Shown: positions 1 to 8,847 of the stretch, piece after piece
How positions within the stretch are numbered: the stretch's first letter is position 1
How the letters are laid out: each line of letters opens with the position of its first letter
NCBI RefSeq assembly: GCF_018614955.1
Contig: NZ_JAGGNV010000033.1
Span: 1 to 64,000, forward strand
Direction: 5' to 3'
DNA from: Variovorax paradoxus
GTDB lineage: Bacteria > Pseudomonadota > Gammaproteobacteria > Burkholderiales > Burkholderiaceae_C
DNA: 64,000 bases
Notes under the pieces: generated by a model
What the model was told of the DNA's origin: nothing
What the model saw: the letters and a program-made list of their open reading frames with translations, nothing else
Database searches by the model: none
Translations under genes and position numbers: made by a program

Positions 1-183
1 GTCTTGAGCGGAGCCTTCGATTGTGACACGGTTTTGAACCACCCGCCACGCTCGAAGCTCTTGCCTTCATCGACCTGCGCAGCGCTTCGTTGAAAGCAAG
101 GCAACCGGTCGTTTTGAGCCGAGCCCACGAGTATATGCCAAGTTTGCGGGTCGGCAAGCCAGTCCTCCGATAATCGACCTCAC

Positions 184-2079
184 ATGGCACTCATCACACT
201 TCTCGACGCGCAACTCGCGTTCGGCCACGTCCCGCTGCTCGATCACGCGGACTTCTCTCTCATCGAATCGGAGCGCATCGGCCTGATCGGCCGCAACGGC
301 GCCGGCAAGTCCTCCCTTCTCAAGATCCTGGGCGGGCTGGAGAAGCCCGACGACGGCACGCTGCAATTTCAACAGGGACTGCGCGTCGCCTATGTGGCGC
401 AGGAGCCCCTGCTGGACATGGACGCCGACGTCTTCACGGCGGCGAGCGCAGGCCTGGCGGAGGTGATCGCCATTCGCGAGCAATACCTGTCCGGCGCCGC
501 GGGAGTCGACCTCGATGCGCTGCAGTCGCAGATCGAGGCCTTCGACGCCTGGAACTGGGAGCAGCGCGTCGACGAGACGCTTCATCGCCTGCACCTGGAC
601 GGCAGCGCGCGCATCGGCGCACTGTCGGGCGGAACCCGCAAGCGCGTGGCACTGGCGCAGGCGCTCGTAGCCGCTCCCCACGTGCTGCTGCTCGACGAAC
701 CCACCAACCACCTCGACCTCGATTCGATCGAATGGCTCGAACAGCTCCTGATCGATTTCAAGGGCAGCGTCGTCACCATCACGCACGACCGCAGCTTCCT
801 GAACCGCGTGGCCACGCGCATCGTGGAGCTCGACCGCGGAAAGCTCGGTTCCTACCCGGGCAATTTCGAGCAGTACCTGATCCAGAAGGAAGAGCAGTTG
901 GCCCAGGAAGCGGTCATCAACGCCAAGGCCGACAAGCTGCTCGCACAGGAAGAGGTATGGATCCGCAAGGGCGTGGAAGCTCGCCGAACGCGCAGCCAGA
1001 GCCGCATCAGCCGCCTCGAGGCGCTGCGCTCCAACCGGGCGGCCAGGCGCGAAGTGATCGGCAGCGTGAACATGGACGTCGCCGCCGGCCAGTCGAGCGG
1101 AAAGATCGTCGCGGAGCTGACGGCAGCCTCCAAGGTCTTCGGTGAGAAGACCGTCATCCGGAACTTCACCGGCACCATCCTGCGCGGCGACAAGGTGGGT
1201 CTGATCGGCCCGAACGGCGCCGGCAAGACCACGTTACTGAAGCTGATCCTCGGCGAGCTCGAGCCCGACAGCGGCAAGATCCGCCGCGGCGCCAACCTGC
1301 AGGTGGCGTATTTCGACCAGATGCGCGATGCGCTCGATCTCGACGCCACGCTCGAAGACTTCATCAGCCCCGGCAGCGAGTGGATCGAGATCGGCAACCA
1401 GCGCAAGCACGTCAAGAGTTACCTCGCGGATTTCCTGTTCTCGCCGGCGCGCGCGCATTCGCCGGTGCGCTCGCTCAGCGGCGGGGAACGCAACCGCCTG
1501 CTGCTCGCGCGGTTGTTCGCGCGGCCGGCCAATGTGCTGGTGCTCGACGAGCCGACCAACGACCTCGACATCGATACGCTGGAGCTGCTCGAAGACCTGC
1601 TGCAGAACTACGACGGCACGGTGTTCCTCGTGAGCCACGACCGCACCTTCCTCGACAACGTGGTGACCAGCACCATCGCCTTCGAAGGCGACGGCCACTG
1701 GCGTGAGTACGAAGGCAGCGTGCAGGACTGGCTGATCCAGTCGAAGCGCACACGAGAGTTCGCCGCCCAAAGAGCAGCCGCCTCTGCGCCCGCTCCAGCC
1801 GCCCCGGCGCCCGCCGCCGAAGCCGCCCCGCGCGCGACACCCCGCAAGAAGCTCAGCTACAAGGAGCAGCGCGAGCTCGAGACATTGCCCGCGCAGATCG
1901 CAGCCCTGGAAGAGGAGCAGAAGCGCATCACCGAGATGCTCGAACTCGACGGGGGCGCCATCTATGCCAACGAGGCATCGCGCGCAGCCGAACTGGGCGA
2001 GCGCCATGCGCAGATCGATGACGAACTGCTGGCCGCACTCGAGCGCTGGGAAGAACTCGGCGCGGCGCGCCAAGGATAG
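184..2079 (+). CDS. uup: ABC-F family ATPase, Uup type
   Basis: This is a soluble ABC-F protein with two ATPase cassettes and no membrane domain. Uup-type members act on ribosomes or branched DNA intermediates. The first Walker A, GRNGAGKSS, lies at residues 36-44, followed by an LSGG signature and a Walker B running into LLDEPTNHLDLDS. The second cassette repeats this with GPNGAGKTT, LSGGERNR and LVLDEPTNDLDIDT. A charged linker separates the cassettes, and an Ala/Pro-rich stretch leads to a C-terminal Lys/Glu-rich coiled coil, the Uup hallmark. The length of 631 residues is close to E. coli Uup (about 635, from memory). No clear Shine-Dalgarno precedes the ATG, but the conserved N-terminus begins there. 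Uup fits best because of the C-terminal coiled coil; the role is inferred from the family. Confidence 0.9.
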   Translation: MALITLLDAQLAFGHVPLLDHADFSLIESERIGLIGRNGAGKSSLLKILGGLEKPDDGTLQFQQGLRVAYVAQEPLLDMDADVFTAASAGLAEVIAIREQYLSGAAGVDLDALQSQIEAFDAWNWEQRVDETLHRLHLDGSARIGALSGGTRKRVALAQALVAAPHVLLLDEPTNHLDLDSIEWLEQLLIDFKGSVVTITHDRSFLNRVATRIVELDRGKLGSYPGNFEQYLIQKEEQLAQEAVINAKADKLLAQEEVWIRKGVEARRTRSQSRISRLEALRSNRAARREVIGSVNMDVAAGQSSGKIVAELTAASKVFGEKTVIRNFTGTILRGDKVGLIGPNGAGKTTLLKLILGELEPDSGKIRRGANLQVAYFDQMRDALDLDATLEDFISPGSEWIEIGNQRKHVKSYLADFLFSPARAHSPVRSLSGGERNRLLLARLFARPANVLVLDEPTNDLDIDTLELLEDLLQNYDGTVFLVSHDRTFLDNVVTSTIAFEGDGHWREYEGSVQDWLIQSKRTREFAAQRAAASAPAPAAPAPAAEAAPRATPRKKLSYKEQRELETLPAQIAALEEEQKRITEMLELDGGAIYANEASRAAELGERHAQIDDELLAALERWEELGAARQG

Positions 2080-2153
2080 CCGGGCTTTCGTCCGACGCGC
2101 GGCATGGCGCGGCTGCGCTATACATGTAGTTACCTAAACTCATCAATTGCTGC

Positions 2154-3896
2154 ATGCTCACATTCCGAGCTCTCGGACGACTCGCCCACCGCTGGTGCTT
2201 GGCGGTGGGCATTGCGCTGGTACTGCCGGCGTGCGCCGAACTGCCCAAGGATGTGCAGCGACCTGTTTCCACTTCGCTGGCCTCGCCCGCCGGGACCCCG
2301 CTCGCAGCCTTGGTGCAGCAACGCCGAACCGCCGCCGGCGCCCGTTCCGAATCCGGCTTTCTGCTGCTCGACGGTCCGCCGGCCGCCTACGGCAGCCGGC
2401 TCGCGCTGGCCGAAGGCGCACAGAAAACCCTAGACCTGCAGTACTACGCCATCCATGCCGATGACAGCGCCGGCCGGCTGCTCCAGGCGGTACGCGATGC
2501 GGCGCAACGCGGCGTGCGCGTGCGCATCCTGCTCGACGACTTTCACAGCACGGGACGCAACGCACAGGTGATGCGCCTGGCCTTCGTTCCGAACATCGAG
2601 ATGCGGATGTTCAACCCATTGGCGGGCCCGAGGGGCTCGAGCCTGGGTCGCCTCTTCAATGCGCTCGACGATGCGTCGCGCATCCAGCAGCGCATGCACA
2701 ACAAGCTCTTCATCGCCGACAACGTGCTCGGCGTGACCGGGGGGCGCAACCTCGGCGACGCCTATTTCGGCAATGGCGAAGCGGGCAATTTCGTCGACCT
2801 CGACGTGCTGGCCGCAGGGCCGATCGTGCAAGACCTTTCGCGAAGCTTCGATGCCTACTGGAACAACGAACGCGCCTATCCGGTGCAGTCGCTGGTGACG
2901 CGTGAAGAACTTGACGCGATCCGCGACGAAGCGCGTACCGACCGCGGCCAACAGTCCCCCGGCGGCGTCCCCCGGCCGCCCGACGGCGAGCCGCGCCCCC
3001 CCGACACCGCACCTGCGACGGGACGGCGAACCCCTGCGTGGGACGAAAAGCCGATGGATCTGAAAAGCGCCACCTTCGTCTGGGCGCCCGCGGCGGTGCT
3101 GGTCGACAAACCGGCCAAGATCCCGGCAGACGCGCCGCGCGGCAGCGCCGGGGCCGGCAAGGCGCCGGGGCTCGTCGTGGCACAGCAGGGCCGGCGACCT
3201 TCGGCCCCAGCGCGCGGCGGCAGCTCGCTCGCGGCCGCAGCCGATACGGCCGCCGACGGCGAAACGGTGGTCGAGGGCCTGCTGCAGCTGATCGGCCAGG
3301 CGAAGAGCGAGCTGCTCATCATCTCGCCCTACTTCGTGCCCGGGCAGGACATGAAGCAGGCTTTTGCGGCGGCATTGGCGCGCGGCGTCCGGATCCGCGT
3401 GCTGACGAACTCGCTGGCTTCCAACGATGCGCCGGTCGCCCATGTGGGCTATGCGCGGCACCGCGAAGGGCTGCTGTCGATGGGCGTCGGCCTGTACGAG
3501 ATGCGCAGCGAACAGGCTGGGCTCGGCAGTGCTTTCGGCTCCGCCGGCGGCAGCGAGCCCGGCGAATCGCGCTCGATGCTGCATTCCAAGGCGCTGGTGA
3601 TGGACGGCCGGCTGCTGGTGGTCGGTTCGATGAACCTCGATCTGCGGTCGCAGTTGCAAAACACCGAGATCGCGCTCCTGATCCGCAGCGACGAGCTCTG
3701 CCGCGTCGCGAGCGGCCAGATCGAGATCGCCATGCGCGACGGCGCATGGCGTGTGGAGCGCGCCGACAACGGCCTCGTATGGCGCGCCCCGCAGAACAGC
3801 GGACTGAAGGACAGCAGCACCGAGCCCGACGCCAGCGTCGGCCTGCGGCTGTTGCTGAAGCTGTTCGGCCCGTTCGCGCCGGACCGGTTGCTCTGA
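2154..3896 (+). CDS. Phospholipase D / cardiolipin synthase family lipoprotein
   Basis: This is a probable membrane-anchored phosphatidyltransferase. The N-terminus has a hydrophobic signal and a lipobox LPAC with the acylated Cys at residue 27. Two HKD motifs mark the PLD superfamily: HNKLFIADN near residue 182, followed by GGRN, and HSKALVMDG near residue 477, followed by GSMNLD. A Pro/Gly/Arg-rich, probably disordered insert lies between the two halves, around residues 265-370, and makes the protein longer (580 residues) than ClsC-like enzymes (about 470). It stands 74 bases after uup on the same strand and converges with the MocR gene. Cardiolipin synthase activity is inferred; other PLD-type lipid transferases are possible. 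A second, different PLD protein lies at 35.7-36.9 kb. Confidence 0.85.
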   Translation: MLTFRALGRLAHRWCLAVGIALVLPACAELPKDVQRPVSTSLASPAGTPLAALVQQRRTAAGARSESGFLLLDGPPAAYGSRLALAEGAQKTLDLQYYAIHADDSAGRLLQAVRDAAQRGVRVRILLDDFHSTGRNAQVMRLAFVPNIEMRMFNPLAGPRGSSLGRLFNALDDASRIQQRMHNKLFIADNVLGVTGGRNLGDAYFGNGEAGNFVDLDVLAAGPIVQDLSRSFDAYWNNERAYPVQSLVTREELDAIRDEARTDRGQQSPGGVPRPPDGEPRPPDTAPATGRRTPAWDEKPMDLKSATFVWAPAAVLVDKPAKIPADAPRGSAGAGKAPGLVVAQQGRRPSAPARGGSSLAAAADTAADGETVVEGLLQLIGQAKSELLIISPYFVPGQDMKQAFAAALARGVRIRVLTNSLASNDAPVAHVGYARHREGLLSMGVGLYEMRSEQAGLGSAFGSAGGSEPGESRSMLHSKALVMDGRLLVVGSMNLDLRSQLQNTEIALLIRSDELCRVASGQIEIAMRDGAWRVERADNGLVWRAPQNSGLKDSSTEPDASVGLRLLLKLFGPFAPDRLL

Positions 3897-3906
3897 TGCT
3901 TGCGCC

Positions 3907-5334
3907 TCAGAGCTGCGTCTTCACCCGCGCGAACACCTTCCAGAAGGCCGCGTCCTGCGCCGTCGCGAAGTTGATCCGCATCAGGGTGCTGGGCGGCCGC
4001 CTGGCATGGAACAGCGAGCCCGGCGCAAGCAGGTAGCCCTCGTCGAGCATGCGCTGGGTCAGCGCATCGGTGTCGACGCCGGTGTCGACCCAGCCGAACA
4101 GTCCGGCCGGCTCCGAGGCCAGCGTGCAGCCGGCCGCGAGCGCCAGCTTGACGGTGCGGCCGCGCGCGCCGTCGAGCCGCAGCCGCACGCGCTCGGCATG
4201 CCGGCGCAGCTGCCCCTGGTCGATACACCACGCCAGCGCGCGCTCGAACAGCGAGGGCGTGGTCAAGGTCGTGAGCAGCTTGGTTTCGAGCATGCGCCCC
4301 ACCAGGGCCGGCGAGGCCGCGAGAAAGCCGATGCGCCAGTTGGGCGCCAGGATCTTCGCGAAGCCGCTCACATAGATGGTGCGCTGCAGCCCGTCAAGCG
4401 CGCTGAGCCGGGTCGCATGTTCGGGCGCAAGGTGGCTGTAGGTGTCGTCCTCGACGATGTGGAAGTTGTGCTTGTTCGCCAGCTGCAGCACGCGGTGCGC
4501 GCTGCCCGGGGTGAGGCTGTAGCCGGTCGGGTTGTGCAGCACGCTCACGCTCACGAAGAGCTTGGGCTTGTGGCCGTCGCCGGCGTCGCAGTAGCGCTCC
4601 ATCACCTCCAGATCCGGCCCGTCGGCCTTGCGCGGCACGGGCAGGATGCGCATGCCGAGCGCCTCGAGCCGCGCGAACTCCAGCGCCCAGCCGGGCTCCT
4701 CGACCATCACCGCGTCGCCGGCGCGCAGCAGCGTGCGGCTCACGATGTCGAGCGCGTGCGTCGCCCCGACGGTCGTCACGATCTGTTCCGGCCCGGCCGG
4801 CACGTTGATGTTCGCCAGCTTGGTCGCCAGGCTGCGGCGCAGGCCGCTGTCTCCTGCAGGCTCGCCATACTGCAGCGAGAAATCCTTGAGCGCCCGCGTG
4901 CTCGTCACGCGGCGCACCGCAGCGGCCGTGAAGGGCGAGTCCAGCCACTCGGACGGGAACACGCCCATGCCGGGCTGCGGCTTGTCGCTGGGGCGGTGGA
5001 ACATGCCGCGGATGAGGGTGCTCGCATCGGCGGGCACGGGCTTGGCGGCTGCTTGCTCGGAGATCGGACCCACGGTCGACAGGGCCGGCCCGGCCTGCGC
5101 CGCGATCGAGTCGCGCACATAGAAGCCGCGCTGGCGCCGGGCTTCGACCAGCCCCTGCGCAAGCAACTGGTCATAGGCGGCGACCACCGTGTGCGGGCTC
5201 ACGCCCTGCTGCCGCGCGCATTCGCGCACCGAGGGCAGGCGCGCACCGGGCGCCAGCAGGCGGGTGCGAATGCGCTCGGAAAAGCGGTCGGCGAGTTGTT
5301 CCGTCAGCGACTGGGTCGAGGTCCGTGTCAGCAT
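3907..5334 (-). CDS. MocR-type (GntR-HTH plus aminotransferase-like) transcriptional regulator
   Basis: This 475-residue regulator has an N-terminal GntR-type winged helix (about residues 8-75, with SVRECARQQGVSPHTV) and a fold-type I aminotransferase-like effector domain (about 115-470). The expected PLP-binding lysine is K327, in the motif SGFAKILAPNWRIGF. MocR proteins typically sense PLP or a PLP-amino-acid adduct and control a neighbouring divergent operon. The start was set at 5334, where the HTH domain begins; the open frame extends further upstream but only into the divergent promoter and lysE. The gene reads away from the ten-gene exporter operon, with 102 bases between the two starts containing an inverted repeat. 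The ligand cannot be read from the sequence. Confidence 0.92.
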   Translation of the reverse strand: MLTRTSTQSLTEQLADRFSERIRTRLLAPGARLPSVRECARQQGVSPHTVVAAYDQLLAQGLVEARRQRGFYVRDSIAAQAGPALSTVGPISEQAAAKPVPADASTLIRGMFHRPSDKPQPGMGVFPSEWLDSPFTAAAVRRVTSTRALKDFSLQYGEPAGDSGLRRSLATKLANINVPAGPEQIVTTVGATHALDIVSRTLLRAGDAVMVEEPGWALEFARLEALGMRILPVPRKADGPDLEVMERYCDAGDGHKPKLFVSVSVLHNPTGYSLTPGSAHRVLQLANKHNFHIVEDDTYSHLAPEHATRLSALDGLQRTIYVSGFAKILAPNWRIGFLAASPALVGRMLETKLLTTLTTPSLFERALAWCIDQGQLRRHAERVRLRLDGARGRTVKLALAAGCTLASEPAGLFGWVDTGVDTDALTQRMLDEGYLLAPGSLFHARRPPSTLMRINFATAQDAAFWKVFARVKTQL

Positions 5335-5359
5335 GCGCGTCCGGGTTCTGTGTCGATCG

Positions 5360-5417
5360 TTGGACCGATACAGGCTCGACTCTTGTCCGGCAATCTGTAT
5401 CGGTACTGTAATGGTCC
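5360..5417 (+). promoter_or_regulatory. Divergent promoter and probable MocR operator
   Basis: A perfect 10-base inverted repeat, ACCGATACAG at 5364-5373 and CTGTATCGGT at 5395-5404, lies between the divergent MocR and lysE genes. Outer GGACC (5362-5366) and GGTCC (5413-5417) also form an inverted pair. A plausible promoter for the rightward operon overlaps it: TTGTCC at 5383-5388, then an 18-base spacer and TGTAAT at 5407-5412. MocR regulators bind paired sites in exactly this kind of position, so operator function is a reasonable inference, but it is not shown. Confidence 0.65.
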
Positions 5418-5436
5418 TCAGTTTAGAGTGTGTCCC

Positions 5437-6036
5437 ATGAACTGGCAAGAATTCACCGCGCTGCTGGTGTTGGCCACGGCGATGAGTTTCTCGCCCGGAC
5501 CCAACACCACGCTGTCGACCACGCTCGCCGCCAACGGCGGCCTGCCGCGCGCGATGCGCTTCGTCTTCGCGGTGCCTGTGGGCTGGACCCTGCTGCTGTT
5601 GCTGTGTGCGGCCGGCATCGGCGCGCTGGTGCTCGCCGCGCCGTCGCTGCGCTGGGCGATCAAGGCGTTCGGCATCGCCTATCTGCTGTGGCTGGCCTGG
5701 AAGCTCAGCGGCAGCGCCACGATGGGCCAGGCCGATGGCCGGCGCCTGTCGGTCGGCTTCAGGCAGGGCGTGCTGCTGCAGTTCATCAACATCAAGGCTT
5801 GGCTGCTGGCACTGACGCTGGTCGCGGAGTGGATCGCCGGCCATGCCGATGCGCTACAGCGTCTCGCGATCGTGGCGCCGGTGATGCTGGTCTATGCCTT
5901 CACCAGCAACTTCGTCTATGCACTGGCCGGCACGCTGCTGCGCAACTGGCTGGCCGAGGGAAAGCGCCTGCTGTGGTTCAACCGCGCCATGGCCGCCGTG
6001 CTGGTGCTCACCGCCTGGTGGATGGCGAGCGTATGA
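5437..6036 (+). CDS. LysE/RhtB family amino-acid exporter (first of operon)
   Basis: This inner-membrane exporter of 199 residues has the LysE/RhtB signature FSPGPNTTLSTTLA near residue 19 and about six hydrophobic segments. The family exports amino acids or derivatives by proton exchange. The ATG was chosen because it precedes the first membrane helix (MNWQEFTALLVLATA) and is the first start after the promoter; the reading frame extends far upstream only as antisense of the MocR gene. The stop overlaps the next start by four bases (ATGA), indicating translational coupling. It is the first gene of the operon divergent from the MocR regulator. Substrate unknown. Confidence 0.9.
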   Translation: MNWQEFTALLVLATAMSFSPGPNTTLSTTLAANGGLPRAMRFVFAVPVGWTLLLLLCAAGIGALVLAAPSLRWAIKAFGIAYLLWLAWKLSGSATMGQADGRRLSVGFRQGVLLQFINIKAWLLALTLVAEWIAGHADALQRLAIVAPVMLVYAFTSNFVYALAGTLLRNWLAEGKRLLWFNRAMAAVLVLTAWWMASV

Positions 6037-6971
6037 AGATCAAGGACGAGACCCTGGGCATGTGGCTCGGCGTGCTGGGCGTCGCCTTCTTCGCGGTCAC
6101 GCTGCCGATGACGCGGCTCGCCACCGGCACGCAGGCCGCGCCGCAGCTCTCGCCCTGGTTCGTGACGCTGGGCCGCGCGGCGCTGGCCGGCGTGCTGTCG
6201 GCGATCTTCCTGCTCGCGACAAGGCCACCCTTGCCGCAGCGCCATCAGTGGAAGCCGCTCGGCATGGCCGTGCTGGGCAACGCGATCGGCTATCCGCTGT
6301 TGCTGGCCTACGCGCTGCGCGTGGTCAGCGCGAGCCATGCGGCGGTGGTCACGGCACTGCTGCCGCTGGTGACCGCCGCCTGCGCGGCCTGGGTCCTGCA
6401 CCAGCGCGCGCGGCTCGGCTTCTGGCTCTGCGCGCTGGCCGGCAGCGCGCTGGTGATCGTGTTCTCCGTGCTGCGCGCGGGCGACCATGACGCCGCCTTC
6501 GGTTTCGCCTGGGGCGACCTGCTCTTGGTCGGCGCGGTGTTCGCCGCCTCGCTGGGCTACATCTACGGCGCGCAGGTCACGCCGGCGCTGGGGGCAGAGC
6601 GCGTGATCTGCTGGGTCTGCGTGATGGCGCTTCCGGTCACGCTGCCGGGCACGCTGTGGCTGTGGCCCGAGCAGCCGGTGGCCGTATCGGCCTGGGTCGG
6701 CTTCGTCTACGTCGGCGTATTCTCGATGTGGATGGGCTTCTTCGCCTGGTACCGCGGCCTCGCGATGGGCGGCGCGCTGCGCGTGAGCCAGACCCAGCTG
6801 CTGCAACCCTTTCTCTCTATCCTCGCCGCGGTGCCGCTGCTCGGCGAGCCGATCGACATCGTCACCCTCGGCTTCGCGGGGGCGGTGGTGGCCACCGTGG
6901 TGGCCGGCAAGAAGCTCTCGCAACCGCGCACGCCCGCAGTGCTCGCAGTGCTCGCAGCGGCATCAAGATAA
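6033..6971 (+). CDS. EamA/DMT family exporter
   Basis: This 312-residue polytopic protein has the duplicated five-helix EamA architecture of drug/metabolite transporters: roughly ten hydrophobic segments, with the second repeat starting near residue 160 (FAWGDLLLVGAVFAASLGY). Related proteins export amino acids or nucleobases. The start overlaps the lysE stop by four bases, so the two exporters are coupled. Two exporters of unrelated families at the head of one operon suggest that a toxic or overflow compound is removed. Substrate is not predictable. Confidence 0.88.
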   Translation: MKIKDETLGMWLGVLGVAFFAVTLPMTRLATGTQAAPQLSPWFVTLGRAALAGVLSAIFLLATRPPLPQRHQWKPLGMAVLGNAIGYPLLLAYALRVVSASHAAVVTALLPLVTAACAAWVLHQRARLGFWLCALAGSALVIVFSVLRAGDHDAAFGFAWGDLLLVGAVFAASLGYIYGAQVTPALGAERVICWVCVMALPVTLPGTLWLWPEQPVAVSAWVGFVYVGVFSMWMGFFAWYRGLAMGGALRVSQTQLLQPFLSILAAVPLLGEPIDIVTLGFAGAVVATVVAGKKLSQPRTPAVLAVLAAASR

Positions 6972-6996
6972 CGACTCGCACATCCAAGGAAACCAC

Positions 6997-8211
6997 ATGA
7001 ACTGGAAACTCGCCGCCCGCGCCGAAAAGATGAATCCTTCGGTGATCCGTGAAATCCTCAAGGTCACCGAGCGCCCAGGCATCATCAGCCTGGCCGGCGG
7101 CCTGCCCTCGCCCAAGACCTTTCCGATCAGCGCCTTCGCCGAGGCCTGCGCCGAAGTGCTGCACAAGGACGGCCAGGCCGCGCTGCAGTACGCCGCCAGC
7201 GAAGGCTACGCCCCGCTGCGCGAAGCGGTCGCGGCGATGCTGCCCTGGCCGGTCGATCCGGCGCAGGTGCTGATCACCACCGGCTCGCAGCAGGGCCTGG
7301 ACCTGATCGCCAAGGTACTGCTCGATCCCGGCAGCCGCGTGCTGGTCGAGACGCCCACCTACCTGGGCGCGCTGCAGGCCTTCTCGCCGATGGAGCCCGA
7401 GCCGGTGAGCGTGGCCAGCGACGACCAGGGCGTGCTGGTCGAGGACCTCGTGGCGAAAGCGAAGGACGCACGCTTCGTCTACCTCTTGCCCAACTTCCAG
7501 AACCCGACCGGCCGCACGATGACCGAGGAGCGCCGTGCCGCGGTGTCGGCTGCGGCCGCGAAGGCCGGGCTTCCGATCGTAGAGGACAACCCCTATGGCG
7601 ACCTCTGGTTCGACGAAGCCCCGCCGCTGCCGCTGACCGCGCGCAATCCCGACGGCTGCGTCTACCTCGGCTCCTTCTCGAAGGTGCTGGCGCCGGGCCT
7701 GCGGCTGGGCTTCATGGTGGCGCCCAAGGCCATCTTCCCCAAGCTGCTGCAGGCCAAGCAGGCGGCCGACCTGCACAGCCCCGGCTTCAACCAGCGCATG
7801 GTGGCCGAGGTGATGAAAGAGGGCTTTCTCGATCGCCACGTGCCGACCATCCGCGCGCTCTACAAGCGCCAGCGCGATGCGATGCTGGCCGCACTGGCGC
7901 GCGAGATGAAGGGCCTGGGCGTAGAGTTCAACAAGCCGGCCGGCGGCATGTTCCTGTGGCTGCGCCTGCCCGAGGGCATGGACGCGGTGGCGCTGCTGCC
8001 GAAGGCGGTGGAACGCGGCGTGGCCTTCGTGCCGGGTGCGCCCTTCTACGCCGGAGCCAGCGATCCGCGTACGCTGCGCCTGTCCTTCGTGACCGCGAGC
8101 GTCGAGGAGATCGACACCGCGATCACCGCGCTGGCCGAGGCCGTGCGCGAGCAGCTGGCGCACAACGCGGCTGCCGAGGTCGAGCGCCAGCTCGCCGCCA
8201 GTGCCGTGTAA
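6997..8211 (+). CDS. PLP-dependent class I/II aminotransferase
   Basis: This fold-type I aminotransferase of 404 residues resembles 2-aminoadipate / aromatic aminotransferases (LysN/Aro8 group). Visible landmarks are TTGSQQGLDLIAKVLLD (cofactor phosphate loop), NFQNPTGRTM (substrate/PLP Asn) and LGSFSKVLAPGLRLGF with the Schiff-base lysine at K229. It has no HTH domain, unlike the MocR protein nearby, but the two share a fold; this enzyme may act on the compound the regulator senses. A good Shine-Dalgarno (AAGGAA) precedes the ATG. It would transfer the amino group of an amino acid to a keto acid; the substrate is unknown. Confidence 0.9.
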   Translation: MNWKLAARAEKMNPSVIREILKVTERPGIISLAGGLPSPKTFPISAFAEACAEVLHKDGQAALQYAASEGYAPLREAVAAMLPWPVDPAQVLITTGSQQGLDLIAKVLLDPGSRVLVETPTYLGALQAFSPMEPEPVSVASDDQGVLVEDLVAKAKDARFVYLLPNFQNPTGRTMTEERRAAVSAAAAKAGLPIVEDNPYGDLWFDEAPPLPLTARNPDGCVYLGSFSKVLAPGLRLGFMVAPKAIFPKLLQAKQAADLHSPGFNQRMVAEVMKEGFLDRHVPTIRALYKRQRDAMLAALAREMKGLGVEFNKPAGGMFLWLRLPEGMDAVALLPKAVERGVAFVPGAPFYAGASDPRTLRLSFVTASVEEIDTAITALAEAVREQLAHNAAAEVERQLAASAV

Positions 8212-8235
8212 CGGGCATCGAATCAAGGCACGACG

Positions 8236-8847
8236 ATGCACATCGCCATCCTCACCTTCGAAGGATTCAACGAGCTCGACTCGCTGATCGCCCTCGGCGT
8301 CCTCAACCGGATCAAGAAGCCGGGCTGGCGCGTCAGCCTGGCCGGGCCGAGCGCCTCGGTCACGTCCATGAACGGCGTGACGGTGAAACTCAGCGCGTCT
8401 CTGGCGGATGCCTGCGAGGCCGAGGCCGTGATCGTCGGCAGCGGCATCCGCACGCGCGAGATCGCGGCCGACCCGGCCATCCTCTCGGCGCTCGCGCTCG
8501 ACCCGTCGCGCCAGCTGATCGGCGCGCAGTGCTCGGGCACCTTGCTGCTGGCCAAGCTGGGCCTGTTGGGCGCGGTGCCCGCCTGCACCGACCTCACGAC
8601 CAAGCCCTGGGTGCAGGAGGCAGGCATCGAGGTGCTGAACCAGCCCTTCTTCGCGGCCGGCAACGTGGCGACCGCGGGCGGCTGCCTCGCCTCGCCCTAT
8701 CTCGCGGCGTGGATCATCGCGCGCACCGAGGGCTCCGAGGCCGCGGCCGATGCGCTCCACTACGTCGCGCCGGTGGGCGAGAAGGAAGCCTACGTCGCAC
8801 GCGCCATGAACAACATCACGCCCTACCTCGAGCCGCGCACACCATGA
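8236..8847 (+). CDS. DJ-1/PfpI family protein
   Basis: This 203-residue protein has the class I glutamine amidotransferase-like fold of the DJ-1/PfpI superfamily. The nucleophile-elbow cysteine is C99 in GAQCSGTLLLAKLG, and an acidic residue early in the chain (E13 or E16 in FEGFNELDS) may play the role of the conserved Glu. Members include glyoxalase III, isonitrile hydratase-like enzymes and cyanide- or carbonyl-handling proteins. The chain resembles the metabolic PfpI/InhA-like branch, without the HTH domain of transcriptional members. Its stop overlaps the next lysE start by four bases. In the operon it may process a reactive carbonyl or nitrile side product (inference). Confidence 0.82.
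   Translation: MHIAILTFEGFNELDSLIALGVLNRIKKPGWRVSLAGPSASVTSMNGVTVKLSASLADACEAEAVIVGSGIRTREIAADPAILSALALDPSRQLIGAQCSGTLLLAKLGLLGAVPACTDLTTKPWVQEAGIEVLNQPFFAAGNVATAGGCLASPYLAAWIIARTEGSEAAADALHYVAPVGEKEAYVARAMNNITPYLEPRTP

Noticed and set aside
1..183. A possible gene end at the left edge
   Set aside because: No frame with a recognisable product or start/stop pattern was found; it looks like the leader of uup.
4006..5436. Long plus-strand frame fused in front of the first LysE gene
   Set aside because: The upstream part is antisense of the MocR gene; the real LysE protein begins at 5437 with its membrane helix.
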